From contig NC_089459.1 in NCBI RefSeq assembly GCF_026210795.1, positions 2,790,001 through 2,854,000 of the forward strand: 64,000 nucleotides of DNA, written 5' to 3'. The stretch is from Rhizophagus irregularis. Its lineage: Eukaryota; Glomeromycota; Glomeromycetes; Glomerales; Glomeraceae. Under the pieces are notes generated by a model. That model was not told the DNA's origin. It saw nothing but the letters and a program-made list of their open reading frames with translations, and searched no databases. Numbering within the stretch: position 1 is the stretch's first letter; each line of letters begins with the position of its first letter. The translations under genes were made by a program, and so were the position numbers. Positions 23,772 through 36,284 of this stretch are shown here, in pieces.

Positions 23772-25490
23772 TTAAATTCTTGTTCGAACATAGAATAAAT
23801 TGTATGCTGCACGGGTCTAAAAAAACAAAGAAATCATATGTAAGTGCATTCGAACAAGTAATAAACAAAACGTATGATCAAATTCTTACCATAACACTAA
23901 ATTCATCACATGCAGATACTCTACTATCATCAAAGTTATGCCATTCATGTCTATATCCATTTCTTACGCAAGCAGTATAATGACCACCATTTAAACCTCC
24001 GTAATGATTTGAAACAGCAAATAAATCGTATATAAAAGGTCCACATTGTTTATATTGAGAATTATAATGAATTGATGATTGTTGTTCTTTAGGGAGTGGT
24101 ATATATGGTGTCAGATCAAAATCTCTAATTGGAAAATGTACCATGGTTTCCAATTTATCTCTAAATGGTCCATTAAACGAAAATCTTTTTAAATGTATCA
24201 ATAAAACATCTGGTAATCTTGAAATCGTAAGTTGTTTAGTTGCACGTCTACGACATTTACATCGAGGGCAATTCCAAGCATCATCTCCATCCAATATTTC
24301 TTCTTTGACAAAAGCATTAAGACACTGGTATAAATCTATTCTTTCTCCATTATAATTATGAGGAATTGGTAATGAAAGACACATGAATACATTATAAGTC
24401 GTAGATGTCTTATTACATGTTAAACATTTTAAAATATTACGAAATTGCCCTTGGAATAAACTAACAACCACAGAAGAATTACGCATTAAATATTTTTCCC
24501 ATTCCATTTCTGATACCATTTGCGAAGGCAAATATTCCCTTTCTTCCTCTTCTTGAGGAGTTAGTTCAAGAATCTTTGGTTTTTCTTTAATAATATTCAA
24601 ATCTTCATGTAAACCATCCAATAAAAACGAAAGAAATTCTTGCGAATCTTGTTGTTCCGTACCAGAAAATTGTGGTGCAAACCGACCAATAGCTTCTTTG
24701 AATGTAACAGGAGAAACAAATGTATATGAATCACTCCACAATACTTTGATTAATGTAGCAAATGATTCAGCTAAGACCCCTTTAGTTCCCAAAATATTAA
24801 TTCTGTTGATATGTCGTTTATAACTACCATCTAAAAAGTATCGAGCAAATGGGACTGTACCACTTAAACATTGAATAACTGAATTCATAAAACAAGTGTT
24901 TCCAAGATTTTTCAATCCTGTTGATCCAATTCCTGATCCTAATTGAGAAAAACTACTATCAGAAATTGGAGCTAGTTGCATAGTCATTTGCCCTAAGTCA
25001 GGACCAGACAAACTTGGTGTAGGATAATTATTACTAGGTGAAGGAATTGGCATATTTTGTCCATTTGTGTTAGATCCTGGAACTTGAGGTAATGGTTTAC
25101 TTGGAGCAGGTATTGGTGGAGGTTGACGATTAGGTTTTGGTGGTGGTGGTGTATTGAGTGAGGCATAATCTGGATTATCTACTTTACTAAAACTATAATA
25201 CGGATTATCAAATATAGTTTTACGACGTTGTAATTTACCACCAAATTTAGCTGAATTAGTGATACTGCCGGAATTAACTTTTGATTCACTCGGAATTGTA
25301 TGTGAAAGAGAAGATTTTGGTGACGATGATAACATAGGAATTGGTTGATAATTATTATAATTATTATAATCTTGTAAAATATTTGAATGGTCGTAATTAG
25401 CATTAGTCATAGACTGAATTTCAGGAGCTTGTTGAAACTGTAATAGAAAAGTATAATATATATAAACATCAAATAAATAATAACAATAAC

Positions 25491-25527
<37 letters not shown>

Positions 25528-27307
25528 TATTATTATATATCAAGATACTCACATATTCAAACATGGTTCTCACATATGGTGCTCTACCGGGGCTAATAGG
25601 TTCATTATTTTGTATTTTACTATAAATATGGTTTATTTTGTAAGGATGATGAGGCCTTTTGTTTAAAATACGCGATATATATATATATATTGTGTATATA
25701 AGTGAAAAGGAAGTTCAATCATAAATTTTGATGTGTCAAATGTTAACTCATACCTTTCATTATTAAAGTTTTCTGCCCAAGAAGTAGGATTATTATCTGA
25801 AATAACTACCCCATTTCTTTTTGATTTGTCACTGTTGGTGTTAGATTTTTCAATCCATTTGTCCGAGGCAAACCGTCTCCAAGCTGCAAAACCTCCATTC
25901 AGTAAAACAGGTGGCCTTTTTAAATTTTTTTTATAATCATTTACGTAAATCGCATTCTTCAAATGTAACAAAAGGTCATTGCATCCATTAGACACTGAAG
26001 GCGATGAAAATTTGTTTGACGAAGTATTATAGGTTGAATCTTGATCGTAATATACAACCAAATCAAATTTATCCCTATTCTTGAATAGATCTCGTTCTTG
26101 CGCTGGTGAAAGTATTAATTTGTTTTCGAGATCTATGGTAGAAATTCTTAAAAAGTATGTATATTCATATTTATTTAAGAGCAGATAAAAATTAAAATAA
26201 ACCAACAAAAATTAAATTTGTTAAACCTACTAACCCTTCCGGTAAAACGATTGGTTCCAGACAAACAATATTATCCGTTTTAATATGTCCAGCATCAAAA
26301 TCACTTCTTAATCTAACATCCAAAATCAATATCTTTGGAATTGGTGGATCAGTTTGATTAAAAAGCTTATACAAATCTCCAGCACTTATCAAATTTGAAA
26401 ACTTATAATTGGCAAGAGGATCAATTTGTTGCAAATTAGATCCAACTGACGATGATGTATTAAATGAAGATAATGATTTATTCTCTGTTGAACTATTATC
26501 ACTAACTGATGGAGGAGGAGTGGGGATTGGGATAGGCATAGATAATTTTGTCGGTTGAAATTGAGTATCCTCAGCTAAAGAATTGTTATCATTTTTATGC
26601 ATATCGGCATTTAAACCATTGTTTCGTAAACTTGCTACTCTTTCAGCTATAGATGGATTCATTGGAAACATTGAACTATCTGATGATATGCTACCAATCA
26701 TATTATCTGATACTATGTAAACAGGTGAACGAGGAAGGCCGGATTGTAAAGAAGGATCAATATTCTTGTTAAATTCTTCTCGTTTTTCTAATGTTTTAGC
26801 CGCCTTTTCTGCCCTCTCTATAGCATGTGGAAGTTTCTAAAAAAAACAAAAAAAGAAAAGAAAAAAATAAATCATTTTCAAATTAACGGTTCTATTAATA
26901 AACAATATATTACATAACTTACATTTTTCAAATTGGAAAAATCATTTTTTAAATTAGTGAATTCTATCGAACTTTTCGAATTCATACTTTCAAAATCTCT
27001 GTGTTTAGGTACTATCTCTAGTAGGATACTTTGAATGAAAAATGAATTAAGGGCAAAAGGCTTAAATAAAAAAGAGAGAGAAAAAAAGAATCAACTAAGA
27101 ATTGTATTAAAAAAAAAATATGGTAACCTACATTGAAGCTTTAATATTATTTATATATACAGATTCGTCAGACTCGTAATCATTGCCCGCTTCGAACAAT
27201 TTGTTAGTTACGGCTAACCATTGCTTTATACTGAAGCCATTAGGTTCATAAGCAATACTAGCTTCCTTTTTAAGCTGAGCAAAGGATTTATGAGTTATAT
27301 TTGACAT
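23772..27307 (-). CDS. Ubiquitin-specific protease with rhodanese domain (Doa4/USP8 type)
   Basis: Large multi-exon minus-strand gene, close to 1,000 residues. The N-terminal helical domain (MSNITHKSFAQLKKEASIAY) resembles the USP8/Doa4 N-terminal dimerisation region. A Pro-rich linker (MPIPIPTPPPS) is followed by a rhodanese-like domain (LILDVRLRSDFDAGHI ... VLLNGGFAAWRRF) and a second Pro-rich linker. The USP catalytic domain has a Cys box GLKNLGNTCFMNSVIQCL, QQDSQEF, zinc knuckles CLTC and CPRC, and a His box GGLNGGHYTA with the FDDS Asp/Ser. A short last exon (TRAAYNLFYV) ends at 23772. The rhodanese Cys position is not conserved as a catalytic loop. Members remove ubiquitin from endosomal cargo with ESCRT. 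Confidence 0.93.
25486..25526. repeat. (AAT/ATA)n trinucleotide microsatellite in a USP intron
   Basis: About a dozen uninterrupted AAT units within the intron between the linker exon and the catalytic exon of the deubiquitinase gene. Likely length-polymorphic. Confidence 0.85.
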
Positions 27308-27629
27308 TATCACAAGGAAGAAACTCACGAAAGGGAAATAGGTAAGAATATAATATTTTTTATACGGATTTGATGTACTGCGTTCCTTTCCAAATTTGGG
27401 AATTTTCGCCCGAAATATAAACTTGCAGTACTAAGTCATAGCAGTTTTGGTGAGAGTGATATATTTGGGAAAGCAACTATAAATAAACGTAATGTTGCAT
27501 TTTATAATAATAATAATAATAAATAGTAATTATGTATTTATTAAAAAAAGTAATCCTTTCGGTCCTTAAATTTTGACATATTCATTCATTTTTTTTTTTA
27601 CAATTTATAAACGTTTTATAAAGTAAAAA

Positions 27630-28756
27630 ATGGGTCAAAAAGAAGATAGTCGTGGAATGGTTATATTCTCAGTATCATTTTATATTGTAACTGCATTGAT
27701 AATGGTATTTGTGAATAAGGTAATAAATATATGAAAATATCAATTATTATAAAAAAAAGACAATTAACTATAACATTATATCATTTCAATGAATAGTGGG
27801 TATTGAATAGCGTCTCCTTGCCTTTTACATTACTTTGGTTTCAAGTTATTGTGGCAGTGATTCTATTACATCTTACTAATTTCTTTGGTAAATTACAATT
27901 ACCAGTAATTGAAAAACAAAAATGTATAGAATTATTACCATTAATATCAATAAATATATTAGGACTCAGTTTTAATACAATATGTTTACAATATGTGGAT
28001 GCAAGTTTTTATCAAGTTGCAAGGGCATTAATACTTCCATTTACAGTGATTTTCTCATATATACTTTTAAATCAAAATTCATCAAATAAAATTTTATTAG
28101 CATGTTTAATAGTATGTATAGGATTTTTTGTGGGAGTATCATCAGAAAGATTAACTATTTCTATAATTGGTATAATTTTCGGTATATGTTCGTCGATATC
28201 AACAGCATTACATGCTATTGTCATTAAAAAGAGTTTAAATGTGGTAAAAGGAAATACGATGGATTTGGTTTATTACAACAATTTCATGAGCGCTATAGCA
28301 TTTTTACCATTAATATTTTTATTCAGTGAACAAAATCAATTATTGAAATTATTTATAAAAAATCCTATTACAAACCAGTATAGTATGGAAGCAAAAACGT
28401 TTCTTATTGGTATATTAGTTACGGGATTTTTTGGTTTTTTAATTAACATAGCTGGGTTTTTACAAATTAAAGTTACATCACCTATAACTCATATGATTTC
28501 TTCTGCATTCCGCGGAGTGGTTCAAACAATACTTGGATATTTACTTTTCGGTGATTTATTAACTACCGGTCGTGTTGGTGGAATTTTCTTAATTTTATTT
28601 GGTAGTTGTATCTATGCTTGGTTCAAAGATCAAGAATCGAAACAAGTTCAAAATATTTCAAATATTGACAAGAAAGTTTATGACAAATTGGAACGTGGTG
28701 ATTCTCTAGACGATGATTGTGATAGAATTGAAATTGTTGAAGAAAATGAGAAATAG
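27630..28756 (+). CDS. Nucleotide-sugar transporter, GDP-fucose transporter (SLC35C1) type
   Basis: Two exons (27630-27719 and 27797-28756), about 349 residues. The protein has about ten hydrophobic helices of the TPT/drug-metabolite transporter fold: an N-terminal VSFYIVTALIMVFVNKWVLN, VARALILPFTVIFSYILL, GFLINIAGFLQIKVTSPITHM and a last helix GGIFLILFGSCIYAWFK before an acidic tail. The order VNKW, then YVDASFYQVARAL and then SPITHMISSAFRGVVQT is that of Golgi GDP-fucose transporters. It would bring GDP-fucose into the Golgi for glycan modification. Substrate assignment rests on family resemblance. It is divergent to the deubiquitinase (322 bp between ATGs). Confidence 0.85.
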
Positions 28757-28942
28757 ATAACTTATAGATGTAATCATTATATATATGTATACCGTATATT
28801 ACAATGCCTGTACGATATATATTTTATAGTTAAAATATATTTTAATTCATAATTTTTTTTACAACTATAATAATCCCAACCCTGCGTATATACTTTAAAT
28901 CTCTTTTTGATTTTAATATTACAATAAGTATTAATAAATATA

Positions 28943-30735
28943 TCATTCATTATCTAATTCATTTTCTATTACTTGTTTAACTAAAGAGGGTTCGGCTCCT
29001 TCAACAAATACAACTTTTCTTTCTCTTTCCAATAATCCAATAAATTCTTTTGGTAAAATGTTTTCAAATTTAAATTCTTTAAAATTTTCTAACGCTTTTT
29101 CTACTGCTTGAGAAAATTTTGCGGGATGTGCTGTTGCTAAACATATTTGATATGTATTCCTATGTAAAAGACCACTTAACTTAGAACAAATTTTAGATAT
29201 ATGTAAATAAAAGAGAATAATTATTTATACTCACGGCGAAATATTCTGTCTGTCTGCGGCTGCAACGCCAACTGCTGTGTGTGGATCAAGAATGTAAGAA
29301 ATTTGATTTTCATTTTCAGGTGCATAATACTTCTTTATGGTATCCAATGTCTAATCAAAAAAAAAAACCATTTTGATTAATGAGATAGTTACATTAATTC
29401 AAATCTATTAATATATAAATAAATATAATAATAAATACTTCTTGATCGGAAACTCTTTCGCTTATAAAATCACGAAGTGAAATATCTAATACGGATTTTT
29501 CGACAACTAAACTTTTATTAACTTTAACATTTTGCATCCATTCTCTAATAATACTACTAGTTTCCTTAACTTTTTCTTCCTCATTTCTTTCCTCCTCCTC
29601 TTTTTTACCAATATTTTCATACACTAAATACCATAACAATCTTTCAAAATTACTTGAAATAGCAATATCCATAGCGGGACTAAGAGTTTCTATAACAGTT
29701 ACACCGTTTCCTCCTTTTGATCTTTCGTATCTACCATTCTTAAAAAATCTATCTAGTATATCATTAGAATTGGTTGATACTACTAATTTACTTATAGGTA
29801 ATCCCATCTTTTTAGCATAATATCCCGCTAATATATCACCAAAATTTCCTGTTGGTACACAATATTGAAGATAAATTTCTTTTGATTCTTTCGATTCGAT
29901 CGTAATATTCAATGATGAAAGTAATTGAAAATATGAATAAAAATAATATACTATTTGTGCTAATATTCTTGCCCAATTTATTGAGTTAATGGCCCCTAAA
30001 TGATATTTTTCATTAAACGACCTATCTGCGAATAAATTCTTAACTATATCCTATTATTAAAATTCTTATGTTAATAATATTTATTACATTTAAAATATTT
30101 ACTAACTAAATTGCGCTCACCTGACAATCATCAAACGTTCCTTCAACTGCTAAATTATGAATATTTTTATCTAATACTGTTGTCATTTGAGCTTCTTGAA
30201 CTGGTGATACTTTACCACGCGGATGAAGTATGAATACAGAAATATTTTTTTTCCCTCTTAATCCATAAATGGCTGCACTACCGGTATCTCCACTAGTAGC
30301 TCCCAAAACAGTAATATTTTCTTCCTCTTTTTTTTCTTTATTCTTTTTTTCTAATAAATATTCAAATAAATTACCAAGAAATTGTAACGCAACATCTTTA
30401 AAAGCAAATGTAGGTCCATGAAACAATTCTAATATATAAAGATTTTCTCGGATTTGCTTTAATGGTGTAATATCATTAAAAGTAAATGTTGAATATGATT
30501 TATCTATCAATTGTTTTAATTCTTCACGTGAAATTTCTTCTCTTGGAATATATAATGAAAATATTTCAAGTGCTAACGATTTATATGTTAAATCTGACCA
30601 AGCTTTACTCCAATTCTCTGGTAAACTTGGCATATTTTCAGGAATAAATAATCCTCCATCTTCTGCTAATCCTACTAATACTGCTTCAGAAAACGAAAGA
30701 AGTTTTGGTGAGCCTCTAGTTGATCGATATTTCAT
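28943..30735 (-). CDS. THR4: Threonine synthase
   Basis: About five exons on the minus strand, start MKYRSTRGS at 30735 and stop at 28943. Fold type II PLP enzyme converting O-phosphohomoserine to threonine and phosphate. Visible: YRSTRG at the start; LAEDGGLFIPE; HGPTFAFKDVALQFLGN, whose Lys carries PLP; GATSGDTGSAAIYGL and HPRGKVSPVQEAQM; then VPTGNFGDILAGYYAKKMGLP for phosphate binding, and SNDILDRFF. A charged low-complexity insert (KKEEEERNEEEKVKE) interrupts a surface loop near 29590. Exon 1 ends at 30121 after DDCQ. Divergent with 232 bp to the next gene. Ends VIENELDNE. Confidence 0.95.
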
Positions 30736-30967
30736 CTTTGACTTGGAAAAAAAAAAATCTGATTACGATAAAAGAATTAGCTGATCAAGAATTGGATTAA
30801 CCAAATTCGAAGTTACCCAGCATCAAACCATGAATTTCTTATCTATTGACATCCATGATCTCCGATCTTCTATCTCGTCTTATCTTTTTTGATCAACAAA
30901 CCTAAAATTGCGCACAGTATAAATAGTCACCAAGTTTTAGCTTTTTCTATTTAATTTTTTTTTTACA

Positions 30968-31952
30968 ATGTCATTGACTCAAAAACCGGAAACTCTAAAA
31001 CAGTCAAATTTATCTGACCTGTCAATCCCCTTTTCTGTTTTACCTAGTCCTTTCCAGACAGTTTTAGTGATTAATGCCACACAACACCAACATGCTATTC
31101 AAAAGGTCGCTGAAATTGATCAAGAAGTAAGAAATGCTGGTGGTACGTATAGAAATCTTATACTTCGTATTTTTTTAATTCAAATTTATTTATCATATAA
31201 TGTTTACGTATATTTTTTCTTGAATAGTTAATCTAACATTGATTGCAGAGGTGACAAAAGAAGAAAAAATTGAATATTCAAACCTTATGGCAGATTTGAT
31301 TCCATTGTACGCCAAAATCAATAGATTGATCCCACTACATTATATTATTTCCAAGAATAGTGATGCAGCAACACGGAATCTTATAGCTATGGTAATCAAT
31401 AGTTTTTTATTTATAACCTCCTAATCGTAAGATTACATCACTATTTGATTACACGTCTATCTTATTTTTTTTTTCCTTTGATAATAGAAATATCTCATTC
31501 AACAACAATTCATAGCATTGCCTGACGAACATTATTTCTTAACGGTTGATGAATTACAGAAACATAAAAATTTACTTCAAGAACTTGAAAAATATGAACA
31601 TGCATTGGAAAAACTTCAAAATTCTGGAGGATATGCTGCATGCAGCATTCAATTTCTTTCAAAGCAGGAAGGATCTTTATCTCATAACAATTTATCAGAA
31701 GAAGTATCCGATATTGAACATTCTCTTCCTCCATTGAAATCTGGTACTGGTGCTCTAGCAAAATTTTTAACATTAGTTGAGAACGATTCTTTAGATGATC
31801 TTTCAAACCGTGTAGGAGATTTATTAACACCGACAATGAACAATATTCGACAAATTGGTAATTTAAACAGAAATCAAACAAAAAATCATCTATCTCCAAA
31901 TACGAACAATGAAATTGACAAATGGAAAGAGGAATTTGCTGTTGATAATTAA
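30968..31952 (+). CDS. Coiled-coil protein of unknown function (frame break near the 3' end)
   Basis: Three exons, 30968-31142, 31249-31391 and 31488-31952, about 260 residues. The N-terminal half is a Gln/Asn-rich helix (VLVINATQHQHAIQKVAEID) followed by KKYLIQQQF-like and LQELEKYEHALEKLQ coiled-coil segments; the C-terminal third is Ser/Asn rich and unstructured. The reading frame stops at TAA 31950-31952, but an uninterrupted coding-like frame of about 45 codons continues in another phase to TAA at 32086. One extra T in the TT at 31949-31950 would join them. I do not recognise the family; a transcription-complex subunit is one guess only. Confidence 0.7.
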
Positions 31953-32086
31953 CTGAAAATAATTACCAATCTAATCGCGATTTTGTTACACCAAAAAATG
32001 AATTTGACAAACAACGCGATAGAAAATTAATGACCTATGCTAGTGATTCATCAGGGTCTCTTGGTAGTTATGGAAGGCAATATTAA

Positions 32087-33026
32087 TTATTTTATAATAA
32101 TTATTAATAATTATTTGTTGATTTTTATTTACTTGGAGAAATTTATTTTTAAATAATTTATTATTGTAGGAATTTCATAATCAACCTGCAAAAAAATACC
32201 AATTTTACTATACAAAAAATTTGGAATTATTTTTAAGTAATGACATTAGTATTTTGTATAAATTATCAAGATAAAGAAATATTTAATCGCATTAACAGTT
32301 AAAGTGAAAATGTTTTAATCGTTTAAGGAACTTTTAAAAGGGGCCGAGTAAGTACCATCATCAATAGTATATAAAAAGGAAAATGATCTAGGTAAGATTA
32401 AGAATCAATTACTCACGTTACGGTGATTTAATTTTTTTTAAAAAAAAAAATTTGGAGTTCAATCAGGTCACAAATGTATGATGAATTTTTGTGCTCATGA
32501 AAGAGGAAGAATTATCACATTTACTACATTCACAAATGTGACAGAAAAGGGTATGGCATATTCATTCAAATGCATTTACATTTTTTTAAAAATTGCTATA
32601 ATTTTTATTACCACATAATGCTGTGTTACCCAGTCATTCAAAAAAAAAAGTTGAGGTAGTAATAGTACCCTGGAGTACTATGAAAAGATAATCTGATATG
32701 GCCAATAAATTATACATAACCTTCAAACTCTTATAAATTATAAATTACTAAATAAAAATAATATTTTAACATTTAAATTTTGTATTATTGCTTTCTAACT
32801 AATGTTAGTTACACGTAAATACTATCAGGTGTAGAATGGTAAGAATGTGTTTTAGGGTAAATTCCATCTAAAGATAAAGTAAAATAAAATTGTCACACTA
32901 AACATATCCTAAGAGCAAGCTCTTAATTACTTACCAATCGAATTACTTACGATTGTTACATTTATCATGTTTAATTTTATAATAAAAAATACAGTTTTTG
33001 TCATAAGATGATTATCATGATGAATC
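32087..33026. other. AT-rich intergenic, left edge of the repeat island
   Basis: No open frame of note. Contains poly-A/T runs and short inverted words. I see no gene or recognisable element before the inverted-repeat element at 33035. Confidence 0.5.
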
Positions 33027-33420
33027 ACCTTTAATAAAGATGGAAAATGGTCTTTTGGTCTTTTTTAGTCTTTGAAAATTTTTCAGAAAAGTAACAAGAC
33101 TACACACTCAATTTTTTGTAATATAGCAGAATTGGCTAAAGACCAAAAAGTGGCAAAATTTGGCTTTTAGACCAGCAGAGATTAAATTAGCTTAAAGACT
33201 GTAGTCTTAGAACTTTTGTTATAAAAACCTATAAAACCCTATTTAATTCTAAATTGGATGATTGAATTAAACCCAAATTTTGCTACATTTTGGTTTTTAA
33301 TTAATTCTGTAACATAATAAAAATTTGGATGTGTAGTTTTATTACTTTTCAAAAAACTTTTAAAAACTGTCAGGACTGGGTAAATCTAAAAAAAGACCAT
33401 TTACCATTCTTAACCTTTGA
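33027..33420. mobile_element. hAT-type MITE with 8-bp target duplication
   Basis: Element 33035-33412 (378 bp) with long imperfect terminal inverted repeats of roughly 140 bp. The left end starts TAAAGATGGAAAATGGTC; the right end reads GACCATTTACCATTCTTA. It is flanked by ACCTTTAA (33027-33034) and ACCTTTGA (33413-33420), an 8-bp duplication with one transition. Inner arms also pair (TGGCAAAATTTGG against CCCAAATTTTGCTAC). TAAAG ends and 8-bp duplications fit the hAT superfamily. No coding capacity. Confidence 0.8.
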
Positions 33421-34566
33421 TCTTAAGGTGACAGGTCAGTCTTTTCCTTTGGGAGGGACAGTATATTAATAATGTTTAAATTAGTTTGGAATACTTTATT
33501 TTATTTTACTTTTGTAAATATATTGTATTACTTTAACATTATTATGATCAAAAACATGATTGCACCTTTACAAAAAGAAAAAAAAAAATTATTGTGTAAA
33601 ATAAATTTTTTTTTAATAACTATTAAATGTGTTTATTAAAAAATTTCACCCCAAAGTGCAATGGAAAAAAAATAAATTTATATTAGATTTTTCAATATGT
33701 TATTAATTTATTGGTCTTTTTTTAGTACAACTAACCACTAATTAACCCTTTTATAGTTACTTTTCATATAGTTACTTCTCTTTTTCATCATGTCATTGTT
33801 TAATTACAATTGGTTTTATAAAAAACTACCTTTTCATGAGTTATAATATATACAAAAATATTAGACTTTCTTAATACATAAACATGTATTATGTAACTAT
33901 AACAAAAAAAATTGAATATGTATAACTTTTAAAAAAATGTATTTTTGCCTATTTTGCAAGTTTGCCTAAAGTATCAAAAATGATTTTAAATGCCATTTTT
34001 GATTTATTTGCAATTAGTATAAAATTTACCTTTTATATATACTAGATATATATAAATATATTATAATAGTAATTTCTTTTATTATATAAGTATATAGATT
34101 TATTATATAAGTATATAGATTTATTATTTTACTTTATTACTTTTCTAATATTTGAAAGAATTTTAGTCAGTTTTTTTAATCTTATATATATATATATAAG
34201 TTGATAGTAATATATATCTTTATTATTATAACTATTATTTTTTTTACCATGCATTTATATTTTGTAATTTGTTTATTAAAAATAAAGACAATTATAATTA
34301 TATACCAAATAACTATTTAACTATTTATAAGTAAATAAATAAACTATTTGTCATTTATTTTAGACCTATTTGTATATTATTACTTATCCATTCTAGCTGT
34401 ACAAATAGGCTATATATAAAATAGTATAGACTAGTTTTCTTCTCATATGATTTAATCCAAATAATATCACTTATGTAAAATTAAATTATATAAACCTGGT
34501 ATATATATATATTACATTACTCATAAAAAAAATAATAGCCAGATTTAAATTAATTAGGGTTAAGGT
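33421..34566. other. AT-rich repeat-island DNA without gene
   Basis: Very AT-rich, with TATATA runs and a short direct duplication TTATATAAGTATATAGAT around 34080-34130. No coding frame. Confidence 0.5.
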
Positions 34567-34801
34567 AGGATTCTGCTTACTTATAAGATAAGTTACTAAA
34601 AACCTAAGGTAAAATTTATAATTGAGAATTTTTAAAAATCCTACTATATATAGATAAATTACACCTAAAAAAGGAAATATTACACTAAGTTATTATGATT
34701 TTTTTCCTTTTTAGATCAATTAACCAATAGGATCACTGGTAAAATTACTAGTAAATTTAAAATTTTTTCTGAAAACCTCTATTATGAGTAAACAGGATCC
34801 T
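34567..34801. mobile_element. MITE, family related to the 39.6-kb element
   Basis: About 235 bp with imperfect 20-bp terminal inverted repeats: left AGGATTCTGCTTACTTATAA, right TTATGAGTAAACAGGATCCT. Its right part (34665-34795) aligns with 39898-40030, sharing TTTTTTTCCTTTTTAG and AATTAACCAATAG. Possible decayed 8-bp target duplication GTTAAGGT / ATTAGAGT (differences all transitions). Confidence 0.7.
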
Positions 34802-34802
34802 A

Positions 34803-34910
34803 TTAGAGTTAAAGATTTAGAGTTAAAGATTTAGAGATTTAGAGTTAGAAGATTAGAATTAGAGTTAGAATTAGGATTATGGTTAGAGGATTAGGATTAG
34901 AGTAAGATTT
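34803..34910 (+). repeat. Degenerate TTAGAG / TTAGGA hexamer-like array
   Basis: About 100 bp composed of TTAGAG, TTAGAA, TTAGGA and TTAAAG words abutting the right end of the MITE. It resembles a decayed telomere-type (TTAGGG) tract or a simple repeat grown at the insertion edge. Confidence 0.6.
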
Positions 34911-35672
34911 AGGTTCACTGAAGTTGTTAAATTTGATGATGTTATTTTAAAAAGTGAAATTTACAATTATAAAAGTTATAAATTTTAATTTTTAGTATAG
35001 GTAACATCACCTAATACTAAGTGACATCTTCTAAAAAGAAAGTTAGCTAAATTCTATAAAATAAATCATTTTAACAAATATTTTATAATTTAGATCTAAT
35101 AAACAAATATCTTATTAACAGAATTTCAAAAATACATACAGTTTATTCTTCCTATAGCAAATTTAATATAATGAATCATGTGACGCTTAACCAATAAATA
35201 TATTAATTTTCCCTCACTATAATGAAATAACTAATCAAATTTTTCAAATTCTTTGTTAACATACTATAATAAATTTGAAATACAGAACGATTTCTTAACT
35301 ATATTAAGAGTAGATTGTATATAGATCATAAAGGATTCATATAAAAATAAGGGTATTTTACTACCTTTAAAAATGCTATTATTTGTTAAAAATCCAATAA
35401 TAATATATATACAGTAGATATCAAAACAAACATACCAAAATTTATAAATTATTAAATCACATGTTTTTTAATCATATATTATAGATCAACATTATATTTA
35501 TTAAAGGTAATTACTTCGAATAACAGGTGGTTAAGATCACCAGTGTCATGTAAAATTGAATATCATTGATTTATTGTTGTAATAAATAAATAAAAAACGT
35601 GATAATTATTATTTAACGTGATATGTAACTTATTGTTTACCCTTTCGGCTTATTGTTTATCCATTTATCCTC

Positions 35673-35763
35673 TTACTCTCTCAATATCCTTTTACTCTCT
35701 TACTACTCTCTTGATATCCGTTTACTCTCTCACTACTCTCTCAATATCCTTTTGCTCTTTCAC
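35673..35763 (+). repeat. Pyrimidine-rich minisatellite, ~31-bp unit x3
   Basis: Three tandem units built on TACTCTCTCAATATCC followed by TTTTACTCTCT, with a few substitutions. No gene context. Confidence 0.75.
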
Positions 35764-35819
35764 CTTAGATACTTCCTACGCATAACTTTCTCATTATAAT
35801 TTTACTATCAGATATAAAT

Positions 35820-36278
35820 ATGGATAAAAAAAATCACAACGAAACATATATATCAAATGTTATAAATAACTAACAACAACTAGTTGAAAATAATTATTCT
35901 CTTTCAATAGAAGGTATAGTAGCAACTGAACCTAATATTGATATTAAAGTTGGTGATTCTTTTGCTACATGGAAAAATGCAGAAATTAAACTGAATCAAT
36001 ATGCAAAATTTTCTGGTTATTCTTTGCGAAGAAAACGTGTTAAACTTGATAAAGATGGATATGTATGACGTCAAACATTTGAATGCACTTTTTCTGGTAA
36101 ACCCATTTCTAATCAAGTTATTAATATAACTCATCAAAAACAACATTCAGCGCAAAAGATTATGTATTCATGGCATATTAAACTTACAAAACCTAAACCA
36201 TCTATAGAAGTAGAAATTACAAGTATTATTGGTCAGTACAACCATAATATGATACCTAAAGTTGCCTGCCGAAATTAA
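35820..36278 (+). pseudogene. FAR1-type DNA-binding domain of a MULE-like transposase, truncated relic
   Basis: A frame from ATG 35820 to TAA 36276-36278 with two in-frame stops (TAA near 35871, TGA at 36066-36068). Between them it encodes a FAR1/WRKY-GCM1-like domain: VGDSFATWKNAEIKLNQYAKFSGYSL-type helix, RRKRVKLDKDGYV, then RQTFECTFSGKP with Cys, and finally IIGQYNHNM with the HxxH-like zinc position. These are the N-terminal DNA-binding modules of Mutator-like transposases, abundant in Glomeromycotina. The transposase core is absent, and repeat sequence follows directly. Confidence 0.75.
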
Positions 36279-36284
36279 AGATTT

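Noticed and set aside
31510-31899. Minus-strand 129-codon ORF
   Set aside because: Antisense to exon 3 of the coiled-coil gene; Cys/Leu-rich as expected from its complement.
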